DNA of 64,000 nt, from NCBI GenBank assembly GCA_033557465.1, contig CM066031.1, forward strand, positions 1,669,726,800 through 1,669,790,799, given 5' to 3'. Under the pieces are notes generated by a model, which saw only the letters and a program-made list of their open reading frames with translations, had not been told where the DNA came from and made no database searches. This document shows positions 60,561-64,000 of the stretch, in pieces. The DNA is from Ichthyophis bannanicus. Its lineage: Eukaryota > Chordata > Amphibia > Gymnophiona > Ichthyophiidae. Position 1 is the stretch's first letter, and each line of letters opens with the position of its first letter. A program made the translations under genes and the position numbers.

Positions 60561-60719
60561 ACTTCCCAGCTACAGGCTAGCATGAACCTAAAGCCACAAA
60601 AGGCTCCCTCGTACAGAACCACAAGCAGCAGCAATGAAATCCGTATAACGGACCAAACAGGACCTCTGCGTCTGATGGAACTAGCACTCTAGTAGCCTGA
60701 ACACAGAAGGGTCAGAGGG

Positions 60720-61700
60720 TAGGAGTTACCTAGACCTCGAAAAGGATATGGAGCACGGCCTGACCAAAGGCACTGCCCCGTTGGGACTCTCTATCCAGGC
60801 AGTAATGAGCTGCGAAGATATGAACAAGACCAGGTGGTGGCCCGGCAGATGTCTGCCAGAGGAACCGAAAGCAGGTGAGTAACTGATGTCGCCATAGCCC
60901 TGACCCGGTGCCCATGACCCAGCCTTCCAGCGGAAGCCTCACCTCCTCATAAGCTCAGGCAATACAGTCCGCCATCCATGTGGACAGCATACGCTGGGAC
61001 ACCGCCTCCCCAGCTTACTGGGGTCGTAGGAAACGAAAAGCTGAGAGGCTTTCTGGTGGCCTTCAGTGCGTTGAATATACAAGGACAAGGCCCTTTTACA
61101 GTCCAAGGTATGGAGGACCGTCTCTGCCCAACTGGCGTACAGTCTGGGAAAGAAGGTAGTGAGGACCACCTCCTGGTTGAGGTGGAAAGAGGACACCACC
61201 TGCAGAAGAAATTTAGAATGCGTGCAAAGCACCACCCTATTCTTGTAAAACCTGGTGCAAGGTGTCTCAGAAGTGAGTGCAACCAGGAAAACCACCTTCC
61301 AGGAGAGATAGCGAAGTGGCACGTAGCCAGAGGCTCGAAGGGCGGCAGGGTGAGCTGCCCCAACACCACACTGAGATCCCATTTGGTCGCCGGAGGGTGA
61401 ACCGGGGGCTTAGACAGGAGTGTGCCCCTTAGGAAGTGGGACACCACTGGGTGGACCAAGAGGGGCTTCTCGTCCAATGGTGGTTCGCTGCCAGGGCACT
61501 GAGGTATACTCTAACAGAGTTAGACTTGAGCCCCGCCCGGGAGAGGAGGAGCAGGTATTGCAACAACATGACCACCGGGCAAGAAAAGGGGTCAGCGCCC
61601 CACTCAGTGCATCAAAGTGCAAACCTACACCACTTAAAGGCATAGGCCTGTCTGGTAGACGCCTTGTGCGAGGCCAGCAGAACATCCTCCACTTTTTGGG
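60720..61700 (-). pseudogene. DIRS K tyrosine recombinase, broken
   Basis: Blocks present: PPFEPLATCHFAISPG, FYKNRVVLCTHSKFLLQVVS, FHLNQEVVLTTFFPRLYASW, TLDCKRALSLYIQRTEGHQK (60939-61477), and a tail with FAAHYCLDRESQRGSAFGQAV (60730-60942) that keeps the nucleophile Tyr. The first catalytic Arg block is missing: text jumps from VALTSE to TPCTRFYKNR, so about 30 bases are deleted. The His-x-x-Arg region is out of frame. Confidence 0.78.
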
Positions 61701-61760
61701 AAGTGAAGCGGGGCTAAAGACACCCTCTCAGCAGCCATGCCATCAGAAAAAGAGATCAAA

Positions 61761-62215
61761 ATTGAAAAAAATTACTCTATTGTTATCAGCACGTAATATA
61801 GGGGCAGGTACACTGTAAGGTGCATCTCCTAAAAAGGGAACGGGGACGTCTCAGACAAATCGGCACTGAACCATGACACCAAGTATCTTGCTGTGCCCCG
61901 ATAGCATCAATGACAGTCCACCGTCCCTCAAAGTCTCTTTTTATCGTTTTTACGCAGTGTTAATGATACACCCCAACTTATAACAAAATAGTCGTTGCAC
62001 TTAACTTCTCTTCAGGCACCCCAACGCCAGTTGTCTCGGCGCCTTCCGTTGCGTTTCACTCAATATCTTTGAGCTTCTTCAGGGGGATTTGTGACTAAAA
62101 ATAGGCAAAATGTTAAGTCAAAAAACCAATCTTCATAGTGAATTGATCCCTCAAAATAGTGCATGAGAAAAAATATATACATATACTTAACAGACACATC
62201 TAACAGCCCCATACC
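61761..62215 (-). mobile_element. Penelope-like terminal fragment
   Basis: This noncoding segment separates the YR of K from an unrelated DIRS RNase H. On the minus strand it holds CCCCCTGAAGAAGC and GAGTGAAACGCAACGG, the arrangement seen in vertebrate Penelope termini. The same style of motif occurs in the palindrome at 59015-60396. No RT or GIY-YIG coding is present. Boundaries are approximate. Confidence 0.5.
62048..62084 (-). ncRNA. Hammerhead-ribozyme-like core
   Basis: The minus strand reads CTGAAGA (62076-62082), a short stem-loop with CTCA pairing to TGAG around AAGATAT, then GAAAC (62053-62057). CUGANGA, stem II and GAAA are the three conserved hammerhead elements in the right order and spacing. 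The cleavage-site strand and stems I and III are not established. In Penelope elements such motifs are known in terminal regions. Confidence 0.45.
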
Positions 62216-63272
62216 TGAAACAATAAATGATGCTGCCCGCGTTCAGAATCAATGTGCCTCTAAAAACCAAGTGTTTGCCCAGAAGATACATCGGATGCAG
62301 GTGAATGCAATGCTGTATGGCAAAGGACCAAAGATGTAGAGCCTCTCCACAAAGGGTCCAACAGCCTGTTCCGCTCTGCTTGTTCAAGTAGAACATGGCT
62401 ACTTGATTGTCCGTCTAGACTAGAACTGTGCGGTACCGAAGATGGTCCTGGAACGCTTTGAGAGCATTGTGAACGGCTCTGAGTTCCAGCAGATTTATGT
62501 GGAGTTGTGACTCCTGACGAGACCAGAGTCCCTGAGTGGAGAGTGTGCCTAGATGAGCTCCTCAGCCCAATCTGGATGCATCCGTCATCAGGGTACATTG
62601 ATGTGCTGGCATCTGAAAAGGTAACCCTACCAGGAGGTTTTCTGGAGATTACTACCACTGGAGAGACGAGATTAAGAGGGTAGAGACTGGTATTTTGTCT
62701 CCCAGGCGTCCCAAAGCCTGAGACCACTGGGATGACAGTGTTCATTGCACTGTGCGCATATGTAAACGAGCATATGGAACAACATGCATCGTTGATGCCA
62801 TATTGCCCAAAGCTGTAGCATTTCTCAAGCAGTGAGAAAGTTTTTGAGGCAAGCCTGAGATGCTAACTGATTGAGTCGAGCGCAGCGGAGTTGGGGCAGA
62901 AATGCCCTTGATTGCTGAGTGTCTAGGAGAGCCCCTATAAACTCCAGAGTTTGAGAAGGAAAGAGTTGGGACTTTGGAAGATTTATTACAAATCCCAAGT
63001 GTTGTAGCACCTGCATGGTACACGAGAGGGATAGGCTGGCCTCTAGAGAGATGCTTGCTCAAATGACCTAGTCATCAGAGTAAGGGAAGACAAATATCCC
63101 TAGAATATTTAGGAATGCGGCTACTACTACCATGCATTTTGTGAAGACTCTTGGGACAGAGGCAAGGCCAAAAGGCAGGACTCTGTATTGATAATGTCTC
63201 CCTTGAAAACATAAAGCACAGGAACTTTCTGTGCTGCGAATGAATAAGTATGTGAGTGTATGCCTCCTTTAA
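62216..63272 (-). pseudogene. DIRS element N: RNase H and RT fragment, lineage Ia
   Basis: RNase H pieces are MFYLNKQSGTGCW and LWSFAIQHCIHLHPMYLLGK (62187-62396), with DAS-type sequence near 62580. RT pieces are MASTMHVVPYARLHMR (62742-63062), LGFVINLPKSQLFPSQTLEF (62825-63016) and the palm ILIHSQHRKFLCF (63075-63425). The Asp-Asp box near 63065-63090 is mutated. The sequence type matches A, not K, so it is a separate copy. No YR or ITR is seen for it. Confidence 0.68.
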
Positions 63273-63713
63273 TCTAGAGAACCTTCCTTCCTCTTCCTCC
63301 TTTCTCAGTCTCTGTGGATAACTCTGTACTCCTTCCTGTTTCCTCGGCTCGCAATCTTGGGGTTGGTCTTTGACTCCTATCTCTCTTTCTCCACACACAT
63401 CCATCTGATAGCTAAGACCTGCCATTTCTTTCTCTACTCTATATCAGCAGCAAAATCCACCCTTTCCTTTCTGAACACACTACTAAGATGCTTATCCACT
63501 CTCAATCACCTCCCGTCTGGACTACTGTAACCTACTCCTTGCTGGTCTCCCTTTGAATCATCTCTCTCCCCTTCAATCTGTTCAACACTCTGCTGCGCGA
63601 CTAATCTTCCGCCAGCCTCACCATGCCCATATTACTCCTCTTCTCAAGTCACTTCATTGGCTCCCTATCCGTTTCCGCATCCAGTTCAAACTTCTCCTGC
63701 TGACCTATAAAAC
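63273..63713 (+). mobile_element. L2/CR1-group LINE RT fragment
   Basis: The plus strand encodes ARNLGVVFDSYLSFSTHI, SVQHSAARLIFRQPHHAHIT and PLLKSLHWLPIRFRIQFKL, with a stop or frameshift near DYCNLLLAGL. It is the RT thumb region of an L2-type LINE, truncated on the left where it meets N and interrupted on the right by M. Confidence 0.75.
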
Positions 63714-64000
63714 GTAGTTACTCACCTGTAACAAGTGATCTCCGGGAACAGCAGGAATTTAGTTTTCACATATGGGTATCATCGGTACCGACGGAGCCTG
63801 CGCGGGAACGCTCCCCAGCGTCCAATAGGAATGCTTTTGGGAGCATCCCTCAGCACATGCGCGCTGCCTTCCCGCCTTTCCAACTGTCCCTCTTCAGTTC
63901 AGTTTGTAGCTGAGAGAAAGGCTAGAGGGAGAGAGGAAAGAGACAGAGAGATAGAGGACAACTCCAAGGGGAGGTGGGTGGGTTGTGAAGACTAAATTCC
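63714..64000. repeat. DIRS element M: left ITR, cut by the window edge, lineage Ia
   Basis: It begins CGTAGTTACTCACC, ACCTGTAACAAGT, then CACATATGGGTATCATCGG and TCGGTACCGACGG, most like B. The spacer (GAGAGAAAGGC and AGATAGAGG) and the start of an ICR (GGTTGTGAAGACTAAATTCC) reach the edge. The coding region, if present, lies to the right. Confidence 0.8.

Larger units (their letters stand above)
58808..61760 (-). mobile_element. DIRS retrotransposon K, 3' half, lineage Ib
   Basis: The left ITR (58808-59014), ICR (60467-60560) and YR remnant (60720-61700) of a lineage Ib copy. A palindromic insertion at 59015-60396 lies between ITR and ICR. The element stops at about 61760, at the junction with its RT gene, where a Penelope-like fragment follows. 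No matching RT, gag or right ITR is seen, so the copy is either deleted or resumes outside the window. Its left flank has AGAGAAA, as in L. Confidence 0.75.

Noticed and set aside
1..64000. CRISPR arrays, operons, tRNA or rRNA genes
   Set aside because: None was seen. The sequence is eukaryotic and repeat-dominated, and the short tandem repeats are ordinary satellites.

Overview
This is vertebrate nuclear DNA made almost entirely of nested retrotransposons. A caecilian amphibian is my best guess. DIRS-type tyrosine-recombinase elements are very abundant, with CR1, L2 and RTE LINEs, Penelope-like elements and hAT MITEs beside them. Several dispersed repeats (7563-7745, 27051-27244, 44716-44965) also resemble repeats I associate with caecilian genomes. 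The species call rests on memory, not on a search.

The only host gene visible is the 3' terminal coding exon of an Emi-family APC/C inhibitor, most likely FBXO43 (Emi2) and less likely FBXO5 (Emi1). It lies on the minus strand at 8311-8559, with a 3' UTR and a polyadenylation signal to its left. The last intron begins at 8560, and a 22-kb nest of transposons starts about 16 bases upstream of the exon.

The DIRS elements all run on the minus strand, in the order gag, RT/RNase H/methyltransferase-like region, then tyrosine recombinase (YR). Each has inverted terminal repeats (ITRs). Just inside the left ITR is an internal complementary region (ICR) that copies the complement of the right and left ends joined head to tail. 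I name the copies by letter. Lineage Ia (ITR core TCGGTACCGA): F (1-1198 and 6794-6963), A (1199-6793), B (19122-25813), N (62216-63272), M (63714 to the edge). Lineage Ib (mostly TCGGCGCCGA): L (8841-18141), C (31132-36900), D (38294-44074), K (58808-61760). Lineage II (diverged ends): G (8576-30565), E (37003 to beyond 58807), H (51671-57292).

The nesting gives a relative history. A sits inside the ITR of F. G sits in the host intron and contains L (which contains a Penelope element), B (which contains an L2 piece and an RTE piece) and a hAT MITE. C and E sit in or beside a CR1 fragment. E contains D, a short dispersed repeat, an L2-type LINE with 5' tandem repeats, a second L2 (J, itself split by H), and K. 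K contains a 1.3-kb palindrome.

D is the best-preserved copy, with three long uninterrupted frames and a complete set of catalytic residues. Most other copies are frameshifted or deleted. The features of most general interest are the insertion site beside the host splice acceptor, the recurrent GAGAA-type target core read from ICRs and flanks, the spacerless palindrome, and a hammerhead-ribozyme-like motif in a Penelope-like fragment.
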